From Pseudovirgaria hyperparasitica (lineage: Eukaryota; Ascomycota; Dothideomycetes; Acrospermales; Acrospermaceae): a stretch of 64,000 nt of DNA. Position numbers and translations under genes: made by a program. The stretch covers positions 46,671 through 110,670 of the forward strand of contig NW_022985581.1 of the NCBI RefSeq assembly GCF_010093815.1, in the 5' to 3' direction. Each line of letters opens with the position of its first letter. The stretch's first letter is position 1. The notes under the pieces were generated by a model, which had not been told where the DNA came from, ran no database searches, and saw only the letters and a list, made by a program, of their open reading frames with translations. Shown piece by piece: positions 11,519 to 22,256 of this stretch.

Positions 11519-13071
11519 TCAAAAGCTCAAAACTTGCGTAAAGAATGGACTCGCTTCCGGAAGCCTCTTGCACAAGAAATCCGGCGCGTACGACTCCAAC
11601 TTCTCCGTCTCGTAGTTCCCCGTCGCCACCGCAACGACTCTGCACCCGGTCTCCTTCGCACACTGGATGTCTAGCGGCGTGTCCCCGACGATGGTGACAT
11701 CCGAAGGCGCGACTGGGATCCCGTGTCGAGCCTGCATCTTCCGTATTGAGTCCAGCACCAGCGCGGACCGGTGCTCGTGCGCGTCACCAAAGGACGAGAT
11801 CTCTAGGTCGAAGATATCTGTGGGGAGACCTGCGGCAGAGATCTTGAGCAGTGCATTCTCGCGCGAATTGCCGGTCAGCAGACCGATTGAGACTCGTCGG
11901 CCGAATTTGTCGCGCTGTTGGGGAAGCCACTTGAGTGCCTCGGACACTTGCGGGCAGGCAATTGAGGTGAAGCCCTTTCCAAGTGATTCTCGGAGGTACG
12001 AGGGGTGCAGCTCGAAAAACTTGGTCATCAATGGCTGGATCTCATCCTCGCCGAAGCCGTGGTAGCTTAAGATGGCGCGCAGCAGTGATCTATCGGTCAC
12101 ACCATGGAGGTTGATATCCGTGTTTTCGTTGTTGATGTCTTTGCCTGTGATGTCACTGACGCAGCGATAGTAAGCGTCGATACTCAGGTCTTCAGAGCGG
12201 CAGAGCGTGCCGTCGACGTCGAAGAGAACGAACATGTCTGCCTCGGCAGCGTGTGGCCAGGCGAGGACACGGAGGAGCTCTCTCGATCCAGTGAATGAGG
12301 TGCGGCCGTGAAGGAAGCGATGATTGTCGACGATGTAGCACTGGCCGGGCTCGAGTGAAACAGCAAAGGCGTGCTTGTAGACTATATCGCTGAGCTTCTT
12401 GAAGTTCTCAACGAGAGATGCTGACATCTGAATGCCGTCGTCGAACCGGAAACGTACTATATCAGTTTTCTCGTCGTAGATGGGCCTTGGCTGAAAGGTG
12501 CCGTTGTCAGCTTTGAAGCTAGAGTATTTAGCACAGGTGATGAGGCTGTATAGGAGCGGCTCATGTTGGCGAATGTAGTCGAGAGCTTGGCGTGTATCTA
12601 CGAGCGCTGATTCGCCCCCAGTTTCGGATTTGACCTTCAGTGTAGTCATGAGCACTGGATTGGGACTTAGCTAAGCTACGACGTCATAATTCGAAGGTAC
12701 AAAGGAGTACTGACAACGTGGGGGTTCATCCCATCCACTACGATCGGTGTGGAAGAATAGTTCTAAGTACCAGCGTTAGTCACTCAGAGGCGTTAGTTAG
12801 ATGGTCGGTCGAATCTACCTTGATTGCTATACCCTTTGCCTTCTAGGCCTGGAGCACAACGGATGTTACTGACTCCTCTTCCACCTGCCAGCTCATTGCG
12901 AGGCCGAGCAATTGTGCCCAAATTCTCTCCGAGAGCAACGAGTTTGTCTTCATCACAATTTTGGAGAAAGACCATTCCATCGCGATAGAATGCCTTTCTG
13001 ATTCCGTCAAGATCAAGTGTGTCATGAAAATCAGGGGTATAGAACCCTCGGAGGCAGTCCTTGACGTCCAT
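11519..13071 (-). CDS. Fusion protein: TauD/TfdA Fe(II)/2-oxoglutarate dioxygenase + HAD phosphohydrolase
   Basis: Two enzyme domains in one 478-aa chain. Exons 12819..13071, 12715..12762 and 11519..12654; introns 12763..12818 and 12655..12714 (the second donor could lie 3 nt away). Splicing restores NQELFFHTDRSGWDEPP. The dioxygenase half has the iron facial triad His89-x-Asp91 and His216 in DNHRFLHGR, with Arg residues downstream for 2-oxoglutarate. A HAD domain starts about 25 residues later: FDVDGT (nucleophile Asp246), LLTGN near 361 and VGDTPLDIQCAK near 424. It resembles phosphoglycolate-phosphatase-type HADs. The linker contains no stop or splice signal, so the fusion is real within this reading frame. 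The substrate is unknown. Divergent from the sugar porter at 14741. Confidence 0.85.
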
Positions 13072-14740
13072 TGTTGTGCTTATATACAAGATATTGAATG
13101 TCAGGGTTTTAGTAATACCCTAGGAATTATGAAAGGGGATAATGTTACTGATAACTGGGATATATACCGGAGCCTTTGACCATCCGTCCCATATTATATA
13201 CTCTGCACCTAAATGGGATGTCCAACTTGTTGAAATCCAATGGAAAGGTGGCCAACGAGCAAACCACCTTCTTCATCCGTTCGACCATCCGACTATTACG
13301 TTGAGGCGTTCGAGCTCGCTACTTGCTTTGCCCGATCGCCATAGCCCGTCCTATTCTGCATTACCAGGGTAGACGAGGGTATTGTCTTGAAAATCCAATG
13401 AACTGCCAGGATATCGTACTGCCGTGCGCCATTGATAGGTTTTCTCTGAGCGAGATCCAGTTGGCGATAGAGCTTATGCTAGTGAGCAGGTAATTTTCCC
13501 GTTTGTATGGTCTTAGAATGAGATTCGCGGGACTATACGACGAAAACATTCGTCATAGTCGTTCACTTCGTCTAAAGATCAAGAGAAGCGCAACCGATCG
13601 GACGGAATGTACCCCACGTCCCGGACGAAGTTCAGCTAACGATTGACCTGCACATGCAGCTTGATTTCGAGGGGGGAAACAGACCATCATAGCCCATCAA
13701 AGAGCCATCATGAGCCTGTAACCACCCGGTTGGGGCAGCACTATTCCATACTAGAACTTGCTCCTGAGGTCTTAATAGCCCATCCGTTCCCGAAGACCTA
13801 GTCGTCATAGTCATGATGTCGATTTGCAGGGTCACTCATAATAGCTTGTACAAATGCCGATAATAGCATGCCTGGAATAGAGCTAAATGTAGACCGGGGG
13901 CGAACGTTTCGAGCGGGCCGTTCTGTACCCCCTTTCCTGTGGTTCATCTTCGCGCTGGTCTCAACGGTTATGCCGAATTAGGTGATCTGTAGCGAATGAA
14001 CAGAGCTCGGAGTGGATGCCAAAGTCCTGCTGGATGTGTCAGCTATATCTGAATTTCGAGGTCTCATAGTCGAAAGATATGCAAAGTGCTTTGCAGATGT
14101 CGTATACCTTCCATAGTAGAGCGATAATAATGTAAGATTTATGTCTCAGTGCAGGGAAAGTACATGTGGCGGCACCGTCAAGACGACCGTAGTATACGAT
14201 TTAGGAAGGCATTGCGTGATTTTCGTCAATAATTCGCGAATATTACATTATTGTGCCGAAGTATGAGGTTGAAAAGTAGAATAATGGGCGTTGGCAAACA
14301 GGACAAACTGACGGATGGCTGCAAACTTAGCACCGGTAGCTCAGGGACGGGCCTACGCCACAAGCGAGAACAATTCGGAACCTACCCAAATGCCCTGTCC
14401 AGCCGTGATCGATATTTGTTCCACGTTGTTGGATTAGGGTGGTCGCTGGGTGTTGAGTCGGAAGCCGCTTACGGCATAGAACTACTAGACGAGGCGGCGC
14501 TGATCAGATGCGACATGAACAGATCCTCTCCTTTTTCCGTAACGCTCGCTCTTAAGATCATCTCTTTAGCGAAAGAACCCCACAGCAGAATGCAACGTCT
14601 CATCGAGACACCGAGTTTGGTGAGAACCGTAATGGTAACTGTAGCTAGCTTAGATGGTAAATGTAAGCCCTATTAGTACGACTGGATACCGCAGAAATGT
14701 GTCCCACGAGAGGTCTTTTTCCATATATTAAAATCTTAGT
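13072..14740. promoter_or_regulatory. Long bidirectional intergenic region between the dioxygenase-HAD fusion and the sugar porter
   Basis: 1.67 kb between two divergent gene starts. No gene is supported; a 141-codon plus-strand frame near 14251 lacks an ATG at its start and any motif. The length suggests regulated promoters, but I name no binding site. Confidence 0.4.
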
Positions 14741-16472
14741 ATGGCCAATAATGCAAATTTTCGCACTCTGGCCGTGGGGGCCCATGTTTCGCTGGCCGGT
14801 TTCCTCTATGGACTTGACACAGGTGTGCATGGCGAAGGCAGCCGCTGTGATGCTCTATAGCAGCCTTTCTGACAACTGGTAGGTTCTATAGGCCCAATCA
14901 CCGAGATGGATCAATTCAGAAACTCAATAGCAAACCTGTCCTCCGGTCAGCAGGGTATCTTTGTTGCATCTATCCTACTTGCCTCATCGGTCTCATCGTT
15001 GCTGAGTGGTCATGTCGCAGACATTGTCTCTCGTCGATATGGCATACTCATTGGCGGATTGTTGAGTTTGACTGGCACACTTCTCTCATCCGTATCTCAA
15101 AACTTCGCCTCTCTAATCGTTGCTCGTCTGATCACTGGATTCGGATTAGGTCAGGCTATTGCAGTCACTACTGTATACTTGATTGAGATAGCGCCCAAGA
15201 GCATACGAGGGGTGACGGCATGTATGCTGCAGACCAATGTTGTGGTCGGTATCACCGTAGGCTACTTTGTCTCTTTCGGCTCGCAGGAGTTGCAGAGCAC
15301 TCTCGCGTGGCGAACGCCTTTCATACTTCAAGCATGTTTCGCACTCGTCCTGACTATCGGCATGTTCTTTCTTCCGTATTCCCCGAGATGGCTTGTCCAG
15401 AAGGGCCGCATTGAAGAAGCAAGGGTCGTTTTGGCACGGTATCGAAGTCATGAAGTCGTAGAAGCAGAGCTAGAAGAGGTACAGGCTGGCCTATCGTCAC
15501 ATAGTCTTGAGAAGACAGCTGGCTGGTTAGAGATGTTCGAAAAGAGATATCGTGGTCGTACCATGTTAGGTATTTTCTTAATGGGTTGCCAACAGCTTAC
15601 AGGTGTAAGTTGGATACTGAAAGTTTTCTCACGCTATAGTTCACACGCAACAGATCGACGTCGTGCTGTACTACGCTCCCATCCTGTTCCAACAGGCTGG
15701 TTTCGATTCTGAGAGAGCTTCTTTCCTCGCTTCGGGAGTAAGTGGCATTGTCATGCTAGTTGCTACAGTCCCAGCTCAGATATGGATTGATCGGTGGGGT
15801 CGGCGTAAGCCCTTGATCATCGGCGGGTCTTTGATGGCCGCTTGCTTCATTGTTATTGGAGTGATTTACGCTAGATATGGCACACGTGTTGAGAAAGGAG
15901 TTCGCTTGGAGTCGAGGGTCGGTCAATGGTAAGAACCTGTGTCCTCGGGCATCACTTCTCCTTGCCAACAGAGCATTGCGGTTTCTATCGCAACAGCTAA
16001 TGCGATTCTAGGGTAGTCACAGTGTTGACCTACGTATTTGTAGCAAACTTCTCCTGGTCATGGGCAGTGGTAAGAATGCCCAAGTTCGAGGAATTCATTG
16101 CGATTTAGCTGACATAATACCTGATAGGTCGGCAAGATCTATGCGTGTGAGATTATTCCCACGCGACTCAGGGCCAAAGTGTCGGCGGTTGAATTACTGA
16201 CGAATTGGTTGGTGAACTTCGCGGTAGCATTGACAGCACCGCTTTTCTTACGCAGCTCACCCAGCGGACCCTACTTTCTCTACGGTGGTGCTACATTAGT
16301 TGCCGCAGCCGTGTGTATCGGCATGCCGGAAACCAAAGGTCGGAGTCTCGAGGAAATCGAGTTTGAGTTTGAGAATGGATCCCTTTGGAGGCGCATCACA
16401 TTGCAGAGTAACAAAAATAGGAGCACGCTGGTCGCGAATGAATCAATTGAACGCGACTTGTCGGAAAGATGA
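14741..16472 (+). CDS. MFS sugar transporter (sugar porter family)
   Basis: Plasma-membrane proton-coupled sugar or polyol carrier with 12 predicted helices, 493 aa. Exons 14741..14822, 14883..15604, 15654..15928, 16012..16069 and 16128..16472. Family signatures: AGFLYGLDTG formed with exon 2, DIVSRRYGIL after TM2, YSPRWLVQKGR after TM6, QQLTGIDVVLYYAP across the exon 2/3 junction, DRWGRRKP, and PETKGRSLEE at the end. The usual PESPR is PYSPR here. The N-terminal cytosolic part is very short (about 15 residues). Lies divergent from the dioxygenase-HAD fusion and 521 bp before a Zn2Cys6 factor in the same direction. The substrate cannot be told from sequence alone. Confidence 0.9.
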
Positions 16473-16993
16473 ATGCGAGCAAATAGAATGAATGGTACTA
16501 AACCTGTAAGCAGGAGTTGCATCGACGCAGTAGTGGTGGTGCCGCACGTCTAATGACTACAATCGACGGTGTTAGATGATAGTCAAGTCATCAACGATAT
16601 AAGAGGCAGACTTCAGACCGATGTTGTAGGGGTAAAGGGGTAAAGACATGGGATGATGTATGGATGAAACGATATCACCTCAGTGCTGCACTCAATCTAT
16701 GGAGCCCCTAAGCCCTGCTCCCTAGCTTCTGTATGTCTGTCCTAATGATAGTCTATGGAGTCACTGTGTGTCTATATCCGGCTTAGTCTGTACACTGTCA
16801 GCGAGTTGTCACCCTCAAATATTATCTTACCGGTAACATTACTCTGTGACATCGCGTGCAATCCCTCCTCTTCCCAACATGAGCATTTGAATTATTCAAA
16901 GAAGCAGAAAGGTGGAACATAACAACACGTCCAATACAACGCACATGCAGCCCGTTCCATCACCAGCAGCGCGTCATTGGCGCCCAGAGCGCC
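16473..16993. other. Intergenic between the sugar porter and the Zn2Cys6 factor
   Basis: 521 bp, nothing recognised beyond a presumed promoter for the downstream regulator. Confidence 0.45.
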
Positions 16994-19160
16994 ATGCAAG
17001 AGACATCAGAATCGCAGTCACCGCCGCAAAGTCTGGCTGCTGTTAGGCGAAGGAATAAGAAGGGCTCAGCATGTACTCATTGTCGTCAACTGAAGGTATC
17101 GTCCTTTTCTGGTTATCTATGCTAGCTCTGGACTGCTGCTGATGGTCGCAGCTTAAGTGTGATGCTGCAGATACATTTCCAGCCGCCTGCACCAGATGCG
17201 GAAAGGTAGGAAGGCAGTGCTCGATAGACCCAACTTTCAAGAGAACTGCAAACAAGGAGTATGTCAATTTTACTTATCTTTTAAGCCTCGTGTATAATAC
17301 GTGGTGTGCCTAATGTCACTGCAGACGACTGGATTCTCTTGAGAAAGAGCTTAAGCATATGCGCAATGAACTTCGATTGAAGCACGCGACTCCAACAGGC
17401 TCGTCGCCTTCTATTCCTCCAAATGCAAGCACCGAATTTTCTACAGCGCCTCAGCCAGCTCAGCTTGACGTATCGTCTACGACAATCAAACACTCTAGCC
17501 AGATTGTCAGCGAGACAATAGACGAGGTTGAACTGCCGTCAAACGTGATCCTCAAGCTCATACACGAGTAGGTCTATAGTCTACAGATACTCAAATCATA
17601 GTCTGACCGATTCAGATACTTCGAGCACTTTCATCCTTATTTTCCTGTCCTACCAGATCTTACTGCCTTTCTAACAAGATACAATTCAAACAAACTTCTC
17701 CTGTGGTCAGTCCTAGCCATTGCTTCCCGAGAATCACGCGATTTCCCATCTCTATACCCGACGTTAGTAGATCCTGTGCGCCGACTCGCTGCGGACCTGT
17801 ATGCCTCACAGAGTCGTAGTTTTGAGACCGTTCAAGCACTCCTCCTTCTCTGCGTGTGGCCGTTTCCTTTCCAGCAGACCATAAATGACCCTTCTCCTAT
17901 GTACGTGGGTCTTGCCACCCAAATTGCCTACCAGCTCGGCCTTCATCGCCCTTCTCGTAGAGCAGATTTTGCGGAAGGAAGAATGCCCCAGTCTGATCCT
18001 GGGGATTTTGCGGTAAAGAAAGTGTGGTTCGGGTGCTGCATTGTCAATCAAGCGTAAGTGATGGAATCATAGTTTGGTTAAAGATCGTAAACATTTAATC
18101 AACATGCTGTAGCGTAACATCAAAACTTGGAACCCCATCCACAATTCGGCCAGGCTTCGCTGTACTTTCAGAAGTCGCTGAGGGACGCTCTTCCATCATT
18201 CCCGAACCCCTTTTGAGCCAGCTTCACCTTGCACACTTATCCAACAAAGCTTTTCAAGCTCTGGGTGACTACGAATATTCTGCTAGCGGGGCACTCCCCG
18301 ATTGTCTCACCACAGTTCGATCTTTCGAATCAGAATTCATTGAAACATTCGAACGTTTCAGACATAGTTGGTCACCCCACAGTGAGATCATATATCAGTC
18401 TCAACTCCTTCACTTGTACTCTTTCGGACTGGACAGCGGTACGATGACCAGTCAGACTGCGCGTGCAGACGTATCCGTAAACTCAATTTACGGCAGAGCC
18501 TGTAATGCTGTCTTACGGTTGATACACCTTGTACAATCACATTCGCATGCAAGCAATTACTGGCCGGCTTTCGTCAAAAACTCGTTGTTCTATTGTCTGA
18601 TCTTCGCTCTTCCATTAGCAAATCTAGAAGACCATGGCTCAGACCAGAGGAACGAATTAATACAGGCCATCAAAGAAGGTAATATTTTGATGAAAAGCTG
18701 GTCTATGTTCGACCGTGATCACTTTTCGCGCGTTTCCTCTCATGTCGACTACCTTGTCCGCGCTTTGGAGAAAGCAGATCGAGGTCAGATTCCTACGCCT
18801 CCCACTATCGCTGGGCATGCGATTGCGGCAACAAGGGAAGGCGGTAAGAGAAAGAGGCTTGGCTTATCAGTAAGGTCTCGTATGGCAGCGAATGTCATCT
18901 ATGAGACTATCTGGGCTGGAAAGCATGCTGCACTTGACGAAGAGCAAGCCCGTCAGACACGACCAGTAGTACCCCCAGTCGTGCACCCGTCAAATGGCAG
19001 CATCATCAAGCAAGCCCCTGTCGAAGTTCCCGCGGCGGCAGACTTTCAGCTCGACGGCTTCAATCCAGGCTTTGATGAGTTTGCTTTTACAGACGGATGG
19101 GGTGATTCAGGATTTCTCGACATTCTTGCAGATTGGCAGAGTCTTTTGGGAAACGAATGA
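16994..19160 (+). CDS. Zn2Cys6 transcription factor, Leu3-like class
   Basis: Nuclear DNA-binding regulator of 645 aa. Exons 16994..17095, 17152..17258, 17325..17567, 17616..18053 and 18113..19160. All five join in phase. The zinc cluster crosses the first intron: ACTHCRQLK joined to LKCDAAD, then CTRCGKVGRQC. The linker CSIDPTFKRTANKE and a short coiled coil RLDSLEKELKHM resemble the Leu3 group. The fungal regulatory middle-homology region follows (EYFEHFHPYFPVLP, YVGLATQIAYQLGLHR, KKVWFGCCI). The acidic/aromatic C-terminus (FDEFAFTDGWGDSGFLDILADW) is a plausible activation domain. Downstream of and collinear with the sugar porter, so it may control it and the dioxygenase-HAD fusion; this is inferred from position only. 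Confidence 0.9.
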
Positions 19161-19715
19161 CGCTATTCACGGTCTCTATACTTCCTCCGTATCATTCATA
19201 ACAAGGGACATACCGATTGTATAAGACATGTCCATACTAGACCACAATTGGACCACGACTTTCGAAAAAAGCCCTGGCATATCTCGAACAGGCATCGGAG
19301 AGGGCATATCGCTTCTCACAGTGCTTATCGAAGGAGCATATAACTGGAGCTAAACCTAACGCAAGTGCTCGGCACTACCCGAGGAGACCGGAACAGGTGA
19401 AAGATAGGCTATTCAGGCCTGTAGAGACAGCCTTCTATCAGGCGGTCTAGACAGAAAGAGAATTTATGGGAACCTTGATGCCTGACTGCCTTGATACCTA
19501 AGATAACACATCACGTGTGAAAGTGCGTCTCCACTTCCCCACCCAGCTAGTGCGAGAAACCTGTAAAGACTAATTACCACTCGCCTCTTGTCCTCATCAT
19601 CATCACATCCCCGATGCCCTGACATCTACTCTTCCATACGTATCAAAGTAGGTTTGAACTCTTTCCTTGTTACGCTGGCACTGTTTACTGTAAGCACGGT
19701 AACTTGTCCATTATC
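19161..19715. other. Intergenic, promoter of the amino-acid transporter
   Basis: 555 bp; nothing specific seen. Confidence 0.45.
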
Positions 19716-21476
19716 ATGTCGCACACTCCAGACAGCCAGCAGCAGTATCAACGTGAGGCCGACATCATTGACCGACATCTGCCTGAAGGGTATACTGCAC
19801 AGCCTGATGCTGTTGACTATGCTTACCGTGGATCACGTTCAAATACACAAAGCCCGGGACCCCAGGAGCTCAATAATGCTTCCGGAGAATCATCCTTGAG
19901 ATTGCAAGGGGGCGATATTCACCGTGACTTGTACAAAATCAAAGCGCGCGCTGCAACTCCACGGAGAGCCCAGACTTTCTCTCATGCTGCTAGCCCACGG
20001 CTGGGACCTATCAATCAACCGTCTGTGCAGGATCAACTGGAGCCAGGTGGTTTTCGGAGGCAATATGTACAGCAACGGCAGGGCCTTTCGCGTCTGTCTA
20101 GTGTCGCTACTAACCCAGTCACGAAGAACTTCGTCTCATTTCTGGAGCTATATGGCAGCTTTGCTGGAGAAGACCTTGCAGATACCGATTCGGAGTCCGA
20201 TGAAGAGTCGGCCGTGGACGAGGCTGATTCCCCAAGCGAGACACGACCATTGCTGAGACGTCAGAAAAGTTCCAAAAGATTCAAGAGAGAAGGGGATGCT
20301 GGCGATGTCAAGACATTTTTCACCCTGTTGAAGGCTTTTGTTGGTACTGGCATCATGTTTCTCCCCAAAGCGTTTCGAAACGGCGGAATTCTCTTCTCGA
20401 GCATCACATTGATCGCTGTTTCTATCATCACAAGCATTTGCTTTCGGCTGCTGCTTCAATGTAGGAAGCGGTTTGGTGGAGGTTACGGCGAGCTTGGAGA
20501 ATCGATCGTCGGTCCAGCATTCCGAAAGTTGATCCTCGCATCCATCACGCTATCGCAGCTTGGTTTCGTCTGCGCAGGTCTTATTTTCACTGCCGAAAAC
20601 TTGTTCTCCTTCCTCAACGCAGTCACGAAAGGAAAATCGACACCGCTTGGGATTAATGCTCTAATAGCTATACAACTTGTGCTACTTATCCCACTCGCGC
20701 TTATCCGGAACATTTCAAAACTTGGTCCTGCAGCCCTCTTGGCTGATGTTTTCATCTTGATCGGCCTCACGTATATCTGGTACTTTGATATTGCCCACTT
20801 GGCACAACATGGCATGCATCCGACCGTGGAACTATTCAATCCATCTAGCTTCACTCTTACAATTGGCTCCGCAATTTTCACTTTCGAAGGGATTGGACTG
20901 ATCTTGCCAATACAATCCAGTATGAAGAATCCTGAGCACTTCAGCTACCTGCTGTATCTCGTCATGCTTATCATCACCGTCATCTTCACCTCCGTCGGTG
21001 TGCTGTGTTACGCTACTTTTGGAGACCAAACAAAGATTCAAATCATATCCAACTTCCCGCAGACTGATAAGCTTGTCAATGCTGTTCAATTCCTATACTC
21101 GATGGCGGTTCTTGTAGGTGGACCAGTCCAACTTTTTCCCGCGGTGCGCATTATTGAGCAGAAGATCTTTGGCGATCGTGCCTCTGGGAAGAAAAGCGCA
21201 ACTGTCAAGTGGAAAAAGAATGCACTTCGGTCTGGGATGATCAGTATCTGCGCAGTTGTTGCGTTGCTTGGTGCTACGGACTTGGACAAGTTCGTTGCAT
21301 TGATAGGAAGCTTCGCGTGCGTACCGCTGGTGTATATCTACCCAGCTTATCTACATTACAAGGGTGTGGCTTCAAGCCGCCATGAGCGATACTTAGACAT
21401 CGGCCTGATGACGCTCGGTGTAGTAGCAATGGCTTATACTACAATAGTGACGGTCGCCCAGTGGATTGGGGCATGA
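19716..21476 (+). CDS. Vacuolar amino-acid transporter, AVT3/AVT4-like (AAAP family)
   Basis: Exports neutral amino acids from the vacuole by family analogy. Single exon, 586 aa. About 200 residues of hydrophilic N-terminus, rich in Ser, Asp and Glu (DTDSESDEESAVDEADS) and ending ETRPLLRRQKSSKRFKR, precede 11 or so membrane helices. The family entry motif is KTFFTLLKAFVGTGIMFLPKAF, followed by GYGELGESIVGP and FEGIGLILPIQSSM. The long N-terminal tail with LL and basic sorting-type motifs is typical of AVT3/4 rather than AVT1. The true ATG is at 19716 (MSHTPDSQQQ); the four codons before it start with TTG. Confidence 0.9.
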   Translation: MSHTPDSQQQYQREADIIDRHLPEGYTAQPDAVDYAYRGSRSNTQSPGPQELNNASGESSLRLQGGDIHRDLYKIKARAATPRRAQTFSHAASPRLGPINQPSVQDQLEPGGFRRQYVQQRQGLSRLSSVATNPVTKNFVSFLELYGSFAGEDLADTDSESDEESAVDEADSPSETRPLLRRQKSSKRFKREGDAGDVKTFFTLLKAFVGTGIMFLPKAFRNGGILFSSITLIAVSIITSICFRLLLQCRKRFGGGYGELGESIVGPAFRKLILASITLSQLGFVCAGLIFTAENLFSFLNAVTKGKSTPLGINALIAIQLVLLIPLALIRNISKLGPAALLADVFILIGLTYIWYFDIAHLAQHGMHPTVELFNPSSFTLTIGSAIFTFEGIGLILPIQSSMKNPEHFSYLLYLVMLIITVIFTSVGVLCYATFGDQTKIQIISNFPQTDKLVNAVQFLYSMAVLVGGPVQLFPAVRIIEQKIFGDRASGKKSATVKWKKNALRSGMISICAVVALLGATDLDKFVALIGSFACVPLVYIYPAYLHYKGVASSRHERYLDIGLMTLGVVAMAYTTIVTVAQWIGA

Positions 21477-22256
21477 TCAAGCCCGATCGCGCTCATCTAG
21501 CCATAGAAAGAGCTGCTGGCTCTTTGTAGTCACGTCGAGTTGGGGGGGACAAGGAGACATTGTGCCTACGCGCACCAAAAGCATCGGCTTTTCTTCTTGT
21601 CGGACGACGGAGTCATCGAGGAGAATCTTATTCTTTCAATGTAAACACTGGGTGCTGCTTCTATGAAATTGGGGCTCAGCACCCGGGTCCTGACCAAATG
21701 GAGTGGTACACCAAGTAGTCGAAGATCCCATGAAGCTAAAGAGCCTGATATGTGTAATATATGGATCGCTGACAACGTTTGTCATCGACTATTTGAGTGT
21801 GAATGTGCACTCTCGGGTCATTTACCGTCCGTGATGTCGATCCCAAGCCGTCCAGCAAATCCATGCGTCTAAGCGTCTGCATTTCCCCCTTAGCAGCACG
21901 ACAGCCAGCTGCCAACCGTAAGCAATTGCGCCACACTACGCCTTCGTCAAACTTTACTGTATTGAGTTTAGATTGGACGCGGGCAACGGGAGGCGGTCGC
22001 TCGACGTCTGAGTATTGCGACCTAATAGATAATTAAAGGCAGAGCTTAAAAGGTTCGCGTCGGTAAGTATGGTGGGAGAGGATGGTGACAATTGTGACTT
22101 TCTTGCGACGTTCGTGCTTTTGTGCCCTTGGAGTCTTTTGCGAGTCCAGTACTACCTTCTAGACTCATAATTGCTGTCGACCGCCAACAAATTGGCTATC
22201 AGTCAGGTCGCGCTGGGAGTTGTTCTGCAATACGCACGCGCTCGTCTTCAGGTGAA
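21477..22256. other. Intergenic, 780 bp
   Basis: No supported gene. Short overlapping frames at 21566-22036 on both strands have no motif. Confidence 0.45.

Noticed and set aside
11519-12819. Dioxygenase and HAD parts as two separate genes
   Set aside because: The frame is continuous from the second iron His through the HAD motifs, with no stop, poly-A-like gap or new promoter space.
14251-14676. 141-codon plus-strand frame before the sugar porter
   Set aside because: It begins at a non-ATG codon, has no family motif and ends just before the porter start; treated as chance.
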